Of a stretch of DNA of 64,000 bases, positions 15,285-23,969 are shown piece after piece. A program made the translations under genes and the position numbers. Position 1 is the stretch's first letter, and every line of letters starts with the position of its first letter. The stretch comes from Flavobacterium sp. N1994 (lineage in GTDB: Bacteria; Bacteroidota; Bacteroidia; Flavobacteriales; Flavobacteriaceae), in NCBI RefSeq assembly GCF_025947145.1, contig NZ_CP109999.1:1736001-1800000 (forward strand), in the 5' to 3' direction. Under the pieces are notes generated by a model that worked only from the letters and a program-made list of their open reading frames with translations, was not told the origin of the DNA and searched no databases.

Positions 15285-15837
15285 TATTTCGAAGGATATA
15301 CTTTCGATAAAGTTTATAACAAATAAATCCAAAAGTAGCCCCAAAAGCATAACCAGTAAGTATATCTGTTGGAAAGTGTAACCCTAGGTATATTCTGCTA
15401 TAAGCAAAGATTAATGGAAATAAAAATAACCAATAACTGTTTTTGTAATATTGCTTTAAAAGACTAAAAGTAAACACTGTCGTCGCCATAGAATTGGCAG
15501 CATGACCAGAAAAGAAACTAAAGGACGAACTTTCTTTTACAATTCTAATTATCCCTTTTATTTCGGCATCATTACAGGGTCTCAAACGTTCAAAAGTGAA
15601 TTTGAAAAGGTTAGCCGTTTGGTCACAAAGCAATACTAACAATGTGGTAAAAAGAACATAATATCCGAAATTCTTCCAACCTATCTTCTTTTGTAGTAGA
15701 TAAAAAACAAGTAAAAATAAAGGTGTCCAATACCCCGGCTTTGTAATTCCAAGCCAAAATCCATCCCATTGTTCAGAACCTAATCCGTTTAGAAATATCA
15801 GAAGTGATTTGTCAAGATGAATGATTTTTTCCAACAT
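15277..15837 (-). CDS. PAP2-family membrane phosphatase
   Basis: A 186-residue integral membrane protein of the type 2 phosphatidic acid phosphatase family, with about five hydrophobic segments. The three-part active site is visible: KFTFERLRPC near residue 75, SFFSGHAANS near residue 107 and RIYLGLHFPTD near residue 150. Members dephosphorylate lipid phosphates such as undecaprenyl diphosphate, phosphatidylglycerol phosphate or lipid A. The ATG overlaps the tatA stop (TAATG), so the two are cotranscribed. Confidence 0.92.
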   Translation of the reverse strand: MLEKIIHLDKSLLIFLNGLGSEQWDGFWLGITKPGYWTPLFLLVFYLLQKKIGWKNFGYYVLFTTLLVLLCDQTANLFKFTFERLRPCNDAEIKGIIRIVKESSSFSFFSGHAANSMATTVFTFSLLKQYYKNSYWLFLFPLIFAYSRIYLGLHFPTDILTGYAFGATFGFICYKLYRKYILRNTI

Positions 15838-16160
15838 TACAACTGCCTTTTGATAGGTCCTGTTAAATCTTCAATATCTTCAGCAGTCTTAGTTACTTCT
15901 GGTAACACTTTGGTGTCTAAGTTAGATTTTACTTTTTCAACCTCATCACTAAAAGTAGAAGTTAATTCATTAATTGACTTATCCAATCCGTTTGCTTCAG
16001 CCCCTTTCTGAATTTCACTTTTTATTTCATTCGTAGCGCTTTTTAATTGCGCCATGGCTTTCCCCAAAGTTCTTGCTATATCAGGAATTTTTTCTGAACC
16101 AAAAAGCATTAACGCTATGAATATGATGAAAATTAATTCCCCACCGCCAATTCCAAACAT
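15837..16160 (-). CDS. tatA: Twin-arginine translocase subunit TatA/TatB-like
   Basis: A 107-residue protein with an N-terminal membrane helix (ELIFIIFIALMLFG, residues about 8-21), the FG hinge, and an amphipathic helix (KIPDIARTLGKAMAQLKSA), followed by a charged coil. This is the TatA/B architecture of the channel that exports folded proteins. The extended charged tail leaves TatB possible. It is the first gene of a two-gene unit with the PAP2 protein; a 1-base overlap (TAATG) links them. Confidence 0.9.
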   Translation of the reverse strand: MFGIGGGELIFIIFIALMLFGSEKIPDIARTLGKAMAQLKSATNEIKSEIQKGAEANGLDKSINELTSTFSDEVEKVKSNLDTKVLPEVTKTAEDIEDLTGPIKRQL

Positions 16161-16204
16161 AAATTCTAATTTTTAATTGTGTCGCAAAGTTACTTAAATT
16201 GCTG

Positions 16205-16960
16205 TTATTTTTTTAATAATTCCAAATATTTACCAGCCAAATCAGAGAAAACAAAACGGGCCATCATTTTATTTTTTTCTTTCAAAGCGGCTACCAATTT
16301 TTCATCTTCTATAGCATAATACCAAAACCCTCTAATATAATCTTTCGGTATTTTGAGATTTTCGGTAAAGTAATCTTCTCTGAACAAATTTTCTATTTTT
16401 TGAAGCAAATATTCTTTTCTTTCAATCACCAATTCTTTCTTCAACATAGCGGTCCTTCCTGATATTGCATTTAAAAGGGGGTCTAATCCAACTGAACCAC
16501 CTGCCATTGTTCCAATATTGGCCGTTGGATAAGCTGCTGTGGCAGTTCTTAACTTTCTTTCTGCAGGAGTGTATACTTTTGCAGGTCTTTCCAAAATGCC
16601 CAAGGAAACTGCATTGATGTTTTTATACTGTTTAATTTCTACTTCATCAAGCGGATTTATTTTTGGCTCTAAACTAGTTACATATAGTTGCTTTAAGATA
16701 TCATTTTCGGTAATGACAGCTTTTTTTGTTACTACTTGTAATCCCGAAAACTTCAAGGTGTCACCCACTTTTACAAACATCGAAAAATTTCCATTACTAT
16801 CAGTTATAGTATTAGATTCGGAACGAATATTGGAAACATAAATGTCATTTAATTCTTTTATCTGTGACGTCACTTTTCCTTTCAACAAAGTTAGAGTCTG
16901 ACTTTGAACAAAAGTAGGACCGAAAAATAAAAACAAGATTATACCTTTAAATAATTTCAT
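16205..16960 (-). CDS. Exported protein with carboxypeptidase-regulatory-like domain
   Basis: A 251-residue exported protein. A signal peptide ends near FVQSQ (residue 21). Residues about 28-100 form a carboxypeptidase D regulatory-like beta-sandwich (LLKGKVTSQIKELNDIYVSN, then TDSNGNFSMFVKVGDTLKFS), the domain often fused to TonB-dependent receptors but here alone. The C-terminal half is charged and helical. The function is unknown; an envelope location is expected. Confidence 0.75.
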   Translation of the reverse strand: MKLFKGIILFLFFGPTFVQSQTLTLLKGKVTSQIKELNDIYVSNIRSESNTITDSNGNFSMFVKVGDTLKFSGLQVVTKKAVITENDILKQLYVTSLEPKINPLDEVEIKQYKNINAVSLGILERPAKVYTPAERKLRTATAAYPTANIGTMAGGSVGLDPLLNAISGRTAMLKKELVIERKEYLLQKIENLFREDYFTENLKIPKDYIRGFWYYAIEDEKLVAALKEKNKMMARFVFSDLAGKYLELLKK

Positions 16961-17053
16961 TATTCTAAATTTACGTTGTAAAAATATCTTTTAGAATTGC
17001 AAAAGTTTATAATCTTTTGTTAAACTTGATTCTAACAAAACAAAATTCGTTTT

Positions 17054-17764
17054 ATGAAAAAAATGATTATTGCCAGCACATCCACGCTTCATGGTGGAGA
17101 CTATTTGGCCTATTTATTACCCTCTTTAGAAAATCATTTCAAAGAGTGTACTGAAATACTTTTCATTCCTTATGCTCGCCCAGGTGGAATTTCCCATGAG
17201 GCATATACCGCAACCGTTGTTTCGGCTTTCGCCAAAATAAATAAAACGGTCAAAGGATTACATGAATTCGAAAATCCAATAGAAGCCATTCAAAAAGCAC
17301 TGGGAATCTTTATAGGTGGCGGAAATACTTTTCTGTTAGTAACTCAATTGTATCAAAACAATGTAATGGAAGCCTTGACAAATGCAATTGAAAGCGGCAC
17401 ACCATATTTAGGCTCAAGCGCTGGAAGTAATATTGCTGGAGTTAGCATGCAAACGACCAATGATATGCCTATCATTTATCCTCCAAGCTTTAAAACCTTA
17501 GGATTACTCCCCTTCAATTTAAATCCCCATTATCTAGATGCTGATTTACAAAGCAAACACATGGGAGAAACCAGAGAGACTAGAATAAAAGAATTCCATG
17601 CTTTCAACTCAACCCCAGTTTTAGGATTACGTGAAGGGAGTTGGTTAGAAGTCAAAGATGAAAAAATACTGCTTAAAGGCAATTTAACCGCTAGACTGTT
17701 CATACAAAATCAAACCCCTGAAGAATTACAACCCGAAACCGATTTGGCCTTTTTAGGAAAATAA
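17054..17764 (+). CDS. pepE: Dipeptidase E
   Basis: A 236-residue S51 serine peptidase that cleaves dipeptides with an N-terminal Asp. The nucleophile elbow GSSAGSNIAG places Ser at about residue 122. The His is probably that of NPHYLDAD near residue 157. FIGGGNTFLL near residue 87 is a family motif. No signal peptide, so cytoplasmic. A hairpin terminator follows the stop and the neighbouring tRNA gene is on the other strand. Confidence 0.93.
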   Translation: MKKMIIASTSTLHGGDYLAYLLPSLENHFKECTEILFIPYARPGGISHEAYTATVVSAFAKINKTVKGLHEFENPIEAIQKALGIFIGGGNTFLLVTQLYQNNVMEALTNAIESGTPYLGSSAGSNIAGVSMQTTNDMPIIYPPSFKTLGLLPFNLNPHYLDADLQSKHMGETRETRIKEFHAFNSTPVLGLREGSWLEVKDEKILLKGNLTARLFIQNQTPEELQPETDLAFLGK

Positions 17765-17770
17765 AAAAAA

Positions 17771-17793
17771 CCTCTAACAATATTAGAGGTTTT
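17771..17793. terminator. Terminator between pepE and tRNA-Gly
   Basis: Stem CCTCTAA (17771-17777) / TTAGAGG (17783-17789) with A and T runs on both sides. It can serve pepE on the plus strand and the tRNA on the minus strand. Confidence 0.75.
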
Positions 17794-17801
17794 ACTTAAG
17801 A

Positions 17802-17873
<72 letters not shown>

Positions 17874-18001
17874 ATTACAACGGTGCAAATATATAGAATA
17901 ACATTCTTTAGATGCAAGTTTTTTTTAAAAAAAATTCATAGAACATCATCTGTAAAGATTTTGTTCACATAAGTCATTTATAATGAAAAATATAGAAAAA
18001 C

Positions 18002-18709
18002 TTAAGAAGCTAACTTAGCTAGTATTTCTTGGTTTTTTGAAGGATGATATATAAACAAACATGATTTATCTTTAATCACATTGATTATTTTTTCATTCAT
18101 TTCAACTGGAATAGCAGGACAACCCTGACTTCTACCTAATCTTTTGTTTTGTTTTATAAAAGATTCCGACACATAATCGGCACCATGAACCACTACGGCT
18201 CTTTCTCTTGCGTTATCGTTTAACCCTTTTTCAAGTCCGTCTAATTTCAATGACAATCCATGTTTACCATTATATATTTCTCCAGTGGCATAAAAACCAA
18301 TACTGCTTTTAAAAGACTCTGCTTGGTTTGAAAATTCATTAGCAAACTCTTCTCCAGTATTTCTACCATGAGCCACTAAAGTTTGGAATAAAATGGTGTT
18401 TTTTTCCAAATCTATAACCCATAAGCGCTTTGTATTGGAAGACAAACTGAAATCAACCAAAGTCAAAATGTTCTTGGTAATAAGTCCTTTTTGCTTCAGC
18501 AAATAAAACCCCTCTAACGCTGTGTTAAAACAGTCAAAATTAGGCAACACGAATGAATTTGCATCTAATTGGTTATAAATAGAAACATTTTTTGAAACAG
18601 AAGAAACAGTTGTCTCAGGGGTAATTGTAGTGGAATTTGATTTGTTAGGAAGACTAGTAAAAGACGTCAACAAAACAACAAAAAGTAACGGAAAAAACTT
18701 ATAATTCAT
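18002..18709 (-). CDS. Exported L,D-transpeptidase catalytic-domain protein (YkuD_2 type)
   Basis: A 235-residue exported protein with an N-terminal signal or anchor segment (FFPLLFVVLLTSF). The C-terminal half matches the murein L,D-transpeptidase family: VVVHGADYV near residue 173 supplies the conserved His and RSQGCPAIP near residue 200 supplies the catalytic Cys. Such enzymes make 3-3 peptidoglycan cross-links or attach proteins to the wall. The call is at family level; activity of the YkuD_2 branch is less well studied than that of classic YkuD. Confidence 0.85.
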   Translation of the reverse strand: MNYKFFPLLFVVLLTSFTSLPNKSNSTTITPETTVSSVSKNVSIYNQLDANSFVLPNFDCFNTALEGFYLLKQKGLITKNILTLVDFSLSSNTKRLWVIDLEKNTILFQTLVAHGRNTGEEFANEFSNQAESFKSSIGFYATGEIYNGKHGLSLKLDGLEKGLNDNARERAVVVHGADYVSESFIKQNKRLGRSQGCPAIPVEMNEKIINVIKDKSCLFIYHPSKNQEILAKLAS

Positions 18710-18849
18710 TGATTTAAATAGGTTTAAAAGTTAGACTTGGTTATGCAAACATAACATAAAAATTAAAAAACAAAAACATTTTTACAAATCTTAAGGAAAA
18801 ATTAAGCTTTTAACATATTGTGAATGACTATTTTATTAAAGTTAAATAA

Positions 18850-18879
18850 TTGCACTTTTGAATTTAATTTTTACTTTTG
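18850..18879 (+). promoter_or_regulatory. Bacteroidota promoter upstream of the DUF5916 gene
   Basis: TTG at 18850-18852, a 19-base spacer and TACTTTTG at 18872-18879. This is the best match in the window to the full TTG-N19-TAnnTTTG pattern. The ATG at 18900 follows after 20 bases. Confidence 0.7.
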
Positions 18880-18899
18880 TTTGACAAAAAGCAAACCCA

Positions 18900-21362
18900 A
18901 TGCCCAAATATTCTTACTATTCTGTATGCCTACTCTTCCTACTTACGGGTACGCTATTTGGACAAAAAAAGTCTCTTCAAACCCAATTTACCGATGAAAA
19001 AATAACCATTGACGGTAAGTTTGACGAGCCTGTTTGGGAGAAAGCAGCAATTGCTACTGACTTTGTAATGATTGCTCCCGATAATGGAAAACCTATTCCA
19101 CCTGAGAGAAAGACAGAAGTAAAAATTCTCTATAGCAATGAAGCCATCTATGTTGCTGCGAAACTCTACGACAATCAACCTGATAAAATATCCCGCGAAT
19201 TAGCTTCAAGAGATTCCTTCGCAACTGCTGATCATTTTGGAGTAGAACTGAATGGATATAATGACGGGCAACAAGAATTCCGTTTTTTTGTTAGTGCGGC
19301 TGGAGTTCAAATAGATGTTTTGTATACCGAAGCGAATGGAGAAGACATGTCTTGGGATGCCATTTGGGATAGCAAAACACAAATTACCGATTTCGGATGG
19401 GTCGTTGAAATGAAAATACCCTATGCGGCCCTTCGTTTCTCCACTCAAAAGAAACAAACATGGGGATTAAACTTCTACAGAGAAATAAGAAGAGATAATT
19501 ATCAATATTCATGGAATTTAATTGACAACAAAATTAAATCAGAAAGCTTACAAGCTGGAATACTCAATGGTATTGAAAACATTAAAACACCAACAAGATT
19601 ATTCCTTATACCTTATTCTTCTTACTACTTAAATGCAAACAATAATCAGAAAACCATTGGGGAGTTTAAAGGAGGATTAGATATTAAATACGGAATTAAC
19701 GATGCTTTTACTTTAGACGCTATTTTAATTCCAGATTTTGGCCAAACTAAATTTGACAATGTAGAATTAAACTTAGGGCCCTACCAGCAACTTTTTAATG
19801 AGAACAGGGCTTTCTTTACAGAAGGCACTGATTTATTCAACAAAGGAGGTCTATTGTATTCCAGAAGAATAGGAGAAACACCTAAAATTACAGTGGCTGA
19901 TAATGAAACAGTAGTGGATAGACCCACCTCAATCAAATTGATTAATGCGCTAAAAATTTCGGGGCGAACTAAACACGGATTAGGAATTGGAGTGCTGAAT
20001 GCCGTTTCTGAAAATACTAGCGTTGTGGTTAAAAACAACGATACTGGACAAACCAGATTACAAACTATTGCTCCATTGACTAATTACAATGTGTTTGTAT
20101 TAGACCAACGTTTTAATAAAAATTCCTCAATAGCTTTAATCAATACCAATGTAACCCGTAATGGTGATTATAGAGATGCCAATGTTTCTGCTTTAGAATG
20201 GGATTTAAACAGCAAAGCCAATTCCTTTCAAGCACAAGGAAACTTTGAATTTAGTCATGTTCACGACGTTGTAAAGAAAGAAGGAATACGTTCTTACGTC
20301 GAATTTAATAAAACCAAAGGTAAAATACGTTTTGGAGCAGGTGCCAATATCATAACCCAAGATTTTGATGATAATGATTTGGGAGTTGCTTTTCAAACGG
20401 GTTTCTACAATTTCTATTCCAACATTAGTTACCGTATTTTAAAACCAACTAAAAAAATAAATTCTTTCCGAATAAACTTAAACTCTTACAACGAATACCA
20501 CAAAGAAACGGGCTTTCTTAAAGAGGGGAATTACAATACCAATTTCAATCTAACTACTAAAAAGAATATTGATTATGGTTTAGGAATTAATATTAATCCG
20601 TTCGAAAGCTATGAATTTGACCCTCGAATTGGTGTTGATGGCTTCTCTATTAATCCTGCCAAATATGGCGTCTGGTCCTATATCTCTACTAATTACGCTA
20701 AGCGATTTGCCTTTGATTTTAATCCTTCTTACACTCTTTATAACGAAAATGGAAGGCATTTATTTGATATTAGTGTAAGTCCGAGGTATCGTTTTAACGA
20801 CCATCTTTTGTTGATTTATAGTTTTGAAGTTTTCCGATACGATAATGACAATGGGTATGCTACTTCCATTGATACCGATGCCAATCCGTCTACTCCTGAC
20901 GATGTGATTTTTGGCTATAGAAATGTAGTGTCCTATTCCAATACCTTATCAGGAAAATATACGCTGAATAACAAAATGAATTTGAACCTCTCGGTACGTC
21001 ATTATTGGTCTTATTCCGAAAACAAAAAATATCTTTTATTACTACCCAACGGTAGATTTGCAGATTATTTAAGCCCTGTACCTAATCAGGACCAAGATTT
21101 TAGCACTTGGAATTTGGATTTATCTTACTCGTGGTGGTTTGCGCCTGGCAGTCAGATTACGATGCTTTACCGAAATAATTCTAGTTATTTTAATGATATC
21201 ATCCAAAAGAATTATAGCGAAAATGTAAAAAGCTTACTCAATAACGAGGCGCTAAATCACGTCTTCTCTGTTAGTATAAAATATTACATCGATTATAATT
21301 CTATAAAAAACCATAACCTCTCTAAAACATTTACCAAACCTAAAGAGAGAATCCATTTCTAG
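18900..21362 (+). CDS. DUF5916 outer-membrane protein with CBM9-like domain
   Basis: An 820-residue exported protein with an N-terminal signal peptide (hydrophobic to about residue 20, cleavage near LFGQ). Residues about 28-200 form a family-9 carbohydrate-binding-like beta-sandwich (ITIDGKFDEPVWEKA; NGYNDGQQEFRFFVSAAG). The rest is a DUF5916 region rich in alternating beta strands and probably an outer-membrane barrel. The family is widespread in Bacteroidota and its role is unproven; glycan binding or uptake is plausible only by domain resemblance. It is monocistronic, with its own promoter. Confidence 0.82.
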   Translation: MPKYSYYSVCLLFLLTGTLFGQKKSLQTQFTDEKITIDGKFDEPVWEKAAIATDFVMIAPDNGKPIPPERKTEVKILYSNEAIYVAAKLYDNQPDKISRELASRDSFATADHFGVELNGYNDGQQEFRFFVSAAGVQIDVLYTEANGEDMSWDAIWDSKTQITDFGWVVEMKIPYAALRFSTQKKQTWGLNFYREIRRDNYQYSWNLIDNKIKSESLQAGILNGIENIKTPTRLFLIPYSSYYLNANNNQKTIGEFKGGLDIKYGINDAFTLDAILIPDFGQTKFDNVELNLGPYQQLFNENRAFFTEGTDLFNKGGLLYSRRIGETPKITVADNETVVDRPTSIKLINALKISGRTKHGLGIGVLNAVSENTSVVVKNNDTGQTRLQTIAPLTNYNVFVLDQRFNKNSSIALINTNVTRNGDYRDANVSALEWDLNSKANSFQAQGNFEFSHVHDVVKKEGIRSYVEFNKTKGKIRFGAGANIITQDFDDNDLGVAFQTGFYNFYSNISYRILKPTKKINSFRINLNSYNEYHKETGFLKEGNYNTNFNLTTKKNIDYGLGININPFESYEFDPRIGVDGFSINPAKYGVWSYISTNYAKRFAFDFNPSYTLYNENGRHLFDISVSPRYRFNDHLLLIYSFEVFRYDNDNGYATSIDTDANPSTPDDVIFGYRNVVSYSNTLSGKYTLNNKMNLNLSVRHYWSYSENKKYLLLLPNGRFADYLSPVPNQDQDFSTWNLDLSYSWWFAPGSQITMLYRNNSSYFNDIIQKNYSENVKSLLNNEALNHVFSVSIKYYIDYNSIKNHNLSKTFTKPKERIHF

Positions 21363-21403
21363 TACTTAACTTTAGTGTTATCTTTGTTACAAATAAATTC
21401 CCA

Positions 21404-22930
21404 ATGAACAAAAAAGTAATCTTAATGATATTAGACGGTTGGGGGAAATCACCCGACCCTAAAGTCTCCGCTATTGACAATGCCAATGTCCCTTTTATCA
21501 ATTCGTTATATAAAAAATACGCGAATGCCCAACTAAGAACGGATGGTCTCAATGTAGGGCTTCCCGAAGGTCAAATGGGAAATAGTGAAGTAGGCCACAT
21601 GAATCTGGGAGCTGGAAGAATTGTGTATCAAGATTTAGCTAAAATAAATTTGGCAGTCAAAAACAAAACGATGAGCACTGAACAGCCTTTGATGGACGCT
21701 TTCCATTATGCTAAAACCAACAACAAAGCGGTTCATTTTTTAGGATTGCTTTCCGATGGTGGCGTGCATTCTCATACCTCTCACCTACGCAGTTTGATTG
21801 ATGCTTCCCAAGATTTTGGATTAGACAAAGTGTTTGTTCACGCTTTTACTGATGGTCGTGATGTTGACCCTAAATCGGGGAAACAATACATACAAGATTT
21901 AGAAAATTATATTGAAAAGACTTCCGTAAAATTAGCCTCAGTTATTGGTCGTTATTATGCGATGGATAGAGATAAACGTTGGGAACGAGTAAAACTAGCT
22001 TATGATTTAGTAGTAAATGGCGAGGGACAACATTCAACCAATGCCGTACAAAGCATGGCAGATAGTTATGCCGAAAATGTTACCGATGAGTTCATTCAAC
22101 CTATTACATTGGTGGATGCTACCGACAAGCCCATTGCCACGATTCAAAATGATGATGTTGTGCTTTTCTTCAACTTCAGAACCGATAGAGGACGTGAACT
22201 AACTGAAGCGCTTTCGCAGAAAGACTTCCATGAATTCAATATGCATAAACTGAATTTGTATTACGTAACAATGACGAATTACGATGATACCTATAAAAAC
22301 GTGCACGTCATTTATGATAAAGACAACATCACTGAAACGTTGGGTGAAGTATTAGAAAAACACAACAAAACACAAATCCGTATAGCCGAAACTGAAAAGT
22401 ATCCTCACGTGACCTTTTTCTTTTCGGGAGGAAGAGAAATCCCTTTTCGTGGAGAAAACCGCATTTTGAGAAACTCTCCTAAAGTAGCCACTTACGATTT
22501 ACAACCCGAAATGAGTGCCTTTGAATTAAAGGATGCTTTGATTCCGGAACTTATAAAAGAAGAAGTGGATTTTGTTTGTTTGAACTTTGCCAATGGCGAC
22601 ATGGTAGGACACACCGGTGTTATGGCAGCAGCTATAAAAGCTTGCGAAGCGGTAGATGTTTGTGTAAAAGAAGTAGTAGAAACTGCTTTAGCCCATAACT
22701 ACACTACCATCATCATTGCCGATCACGGCAACTGTGAAACGATGATTAACCCTGATGGGACACCCAATACAGCACATACCACCAACCCAGTGCCTATCAT
22801 TTTAGTAGACAAAGACCACCTGCCAGTACGCGATGGTGTTCTTGGCGACTTAGCTCCTACGATATTAGAACTCATGGGGGTAGAAAAGCCCGCTGTGATG
22901 ACCGGTCATTCTTTATTAGTACGATTATAA
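21404..22930 (+). CDS. gpmI: 2,3-bisphosphoglycerate-independent phosphoglycerate mutase
   Basis: Glycolysis: interconverts 3- and 2-phosphoglycerate using two manganese ions. MILDGWG at residues 8-14 carries the first metal Asp. The catalytic Ser is in MGNSEVGHMNLGAG near residue 63. AFTDGRDV, GRYYAMDRD, the NFANGDMVGHTG metal motif and IADHGNCE near residue 443 are all present. Length (508) is normal. A strong terminator follows. Confidence 0.97.
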   Translation: MNKKVILMILDGWGKSPDPKVSAIDNANVPFINSLYKKYANAQLRTDGLNVGLPEGQMGNSEVGHMNLGAGRIVYQDLAKINLAVKNKTMSTEQPLMDAFHYAKTNNKAVHFLGLLSDGGVHSHTSHLRSLIDASQDFGLDKVFVHAFTDGRDVDPKSGKQYIQDLENYIEKTSVKLASVIGRYYAMDRDKRWERVKLAYDLVVNGEGQHSTNAVQSMADSYAENVTDEFIQPITLVDATDKPIATIQNDDVVLFFNFRTDRGRELTEALSQKDFHEFNMHKLNLYYVTMTNYDDTYKNVHVIYDKDNITETLGEVLEKHNKTQIRIAETEKYPHVTFFFSGGREIPFRGENRILRNSPKVATYDLQPEMSAFELKDALIPELIKEEVDFVCLNFANGDMVGHTGVMAAAIKACEAVDVCVKEVVETALAHNYTTIIIADHGNCETMINPDGTPNTAHTTNPVPIILVDKDHLPVRDGVLGDLAPTILELMGVEKPAVMTGHSLLVRL

Positions 22931-22961
22931 AAAAAAGCCCCTTAGTTAAGGGGCTTTTTTT
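22931..22961 (+). terminator. Terminator of gpmI
   Basis: Stem AAAAAAGCCCCTTA / TAAGGGGCTTTTTT with a GT loop and a T run. It lies right after the stop codon. Confidence 0.9.
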
Positions 22962-22989
22962 GATGTGTTTAATAGGAATAGGCCAGTTC

Positions 22990-23241
22990 CATTAGTTACA
23001 TCGCCATTGTTATTAGTTACATTGGCAAATCCATTAGTTACATCGCCATTGTCATTAGTTACATTGGTAAATCCATTAGTTACATCACCATTGTTATTAG
23101 TTACATTGGCAAATCCATTAGTTACATCGGCATTGTAATTAGTTACATTGGCATATCCATTAGTTACATCGCCATTGTCATTAGTTACATTGGCAAATCC
23201 ATTAGTTACATCGCCATTGTAATTAGTTACATTGGCAAATC
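22990..23241. repeat. 42-bp tandem repeat array, six exact-length copies
   Basis: Six consecutive units of exactly 42 bp, each made of two diverged 21-bp halves: A, CATTAGTTACATCGCCATTG plus T; B, TATTAGTTACATTGGCAAAT plus C. The 11-mer ATTAGTTACAT is perfectly kept in all 12 halves, so it recurs every 21 bp. Units start at 22990, 23032, 23074, 23116, 23158 and 23200. Two degenerate 21-bp copies follow to about 23283. GCCATTGT and ACATTGGC form an imperfect 8-bp dyad across each A/B junction. No spacers and no start codon, so neither CRISPR nor an obvious gene. Function unknown. Confidence 0.95.
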
Positions 23242-23391
23242 CACTAATGACTTTGGCAGTTCTTCTTAATGACTCTAGCTATTTTCCTATAAAAATTTAA
23301 CAAAACTTTATAATTTACAGATAAAAACTACAAGAAATATTCTCTAACTTCGTTTTGGTCAAGTATTTATTAACAACTAAAACGTATCATT

Positions 23392-23763
23392 ATGACTAGA
23401 ACAGCAGGACGGGTGGTATTATCCAGAAACCCAAAGGAGAATTTAGAGTTAGCTCAAAAAGTGTATGACAAGCATGTATCATTAGGTGCCGATTCGCCAC
23501 TAAGGCTATTAGAAGATGTAGATTGGAGTATTAGCGGACCCAAAATTGCCGATGCCAAAAGATCGAATGAACAAGCCGAATTTCACAAAGGTGAAATGGA
23601 AAAAGAATATGCTAAGCGTGACCTCTTGTTGCCCGAGGTAGTCAATGCCCTTAAAACAAGCATCAAACTACTCAAAGCCAGTTATGGAGGCAACCCAAAA
23701 AAATTAACAGATTGGGGCATCTCAATAGATGATACTCCAAAAGCCAAGAAACCCAAAGAGTAA
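23392..23763 (+). CDS. Hypothetical protein (123 aa)
   Basis: A small soluble protein, charged and mostly helical, with SRNPKENLELAQKVYDKH near the N-terminus, a central acidic-basic helix (AEFHKGEMEKEYAKRDLLLP) and a Lys/Pro-rich tail. The final folded part contains SYGGNPKKLTDWGI. Proteins of this type recur in Bacteroidota genomes but I know of no function. It stands alone between the 42-bp repeat array and a direct-repeat-flanked lipoprotein gene, in the most accessory-looking part of the window. The ATG is the only good start; the 108 bases after the degenerate repeats hold no clear -7 element. Confidence 0.75.
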   Translation: MTRTAGRVVLSRNPKENLELAQKVYDKHVSLGADSPLRLLEDVDWSISGPKIADAKRSNEQAEFHKGEMEKEYAKRDLLLPEVVNALKTSIKLLKASYGGNPKKLTDWGISIDDTPKAKKPKE

Positions 23764-23889
23764 TTGTTACACCCACCGCCTTACGAAAGTGAGGCGGTTT
23801 TTTTTCTTACAACGGATTTCTATATATTTGACGCTCAAACTATTTTTATGAAAAGAAACAATTTTCTTATACTATTATTAGTCCCCCCG

Positions 23890-23931
23890 CTACCGCGCGA
23901 ATCCCTTCGCGTAGTTTTAAAAAAAACCTGC
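23890..23931 (+). repeat. Left copy of a diverged 42-bp direct repeat flanking a lipoprotein gene
   Basis: It starts CTACCGCGCGAATC and ends TTTTAAAAAAAACCTGC. It aligns without gaps to 24557-24598 with 32 of 42 identical, best at both ends. It contains a perfect hairpin CGCGAA-TCCC-TTCGCG (23896-23911), G+C-rich in an A+T-rich setting. A 33-codon frame starting at 23848 with a signal-like N-terminus runs into it and may be debris. Confidence 0.6.
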
Positions 23932-23969
23932 TCCCGTATTATATTATAAAAAATAAAACTAATCTAAAT

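Noticed and set aside
22990..23241. CRISPR array
   Set aside because: The repeats touch each other with no variable spacers, and no cas gene is in the window.
22982..23269. A repeat-coded peptide with a 14-residue period (plus strand), and a Gly/Asp/Asn-rich one on the minus strand
   Set aside because: Both frames are open through the array, but neither has an ATG, GTG or TTG start, and the plus frame is bordered by TAG and TAA.
23848..23949. A 33-codon frame with a signal-like start (MKRNNFLILLLV)
   Set aside because: It runs directly into the direct repeat and has no lipobox or conserved body; treated as debris, not a gene.
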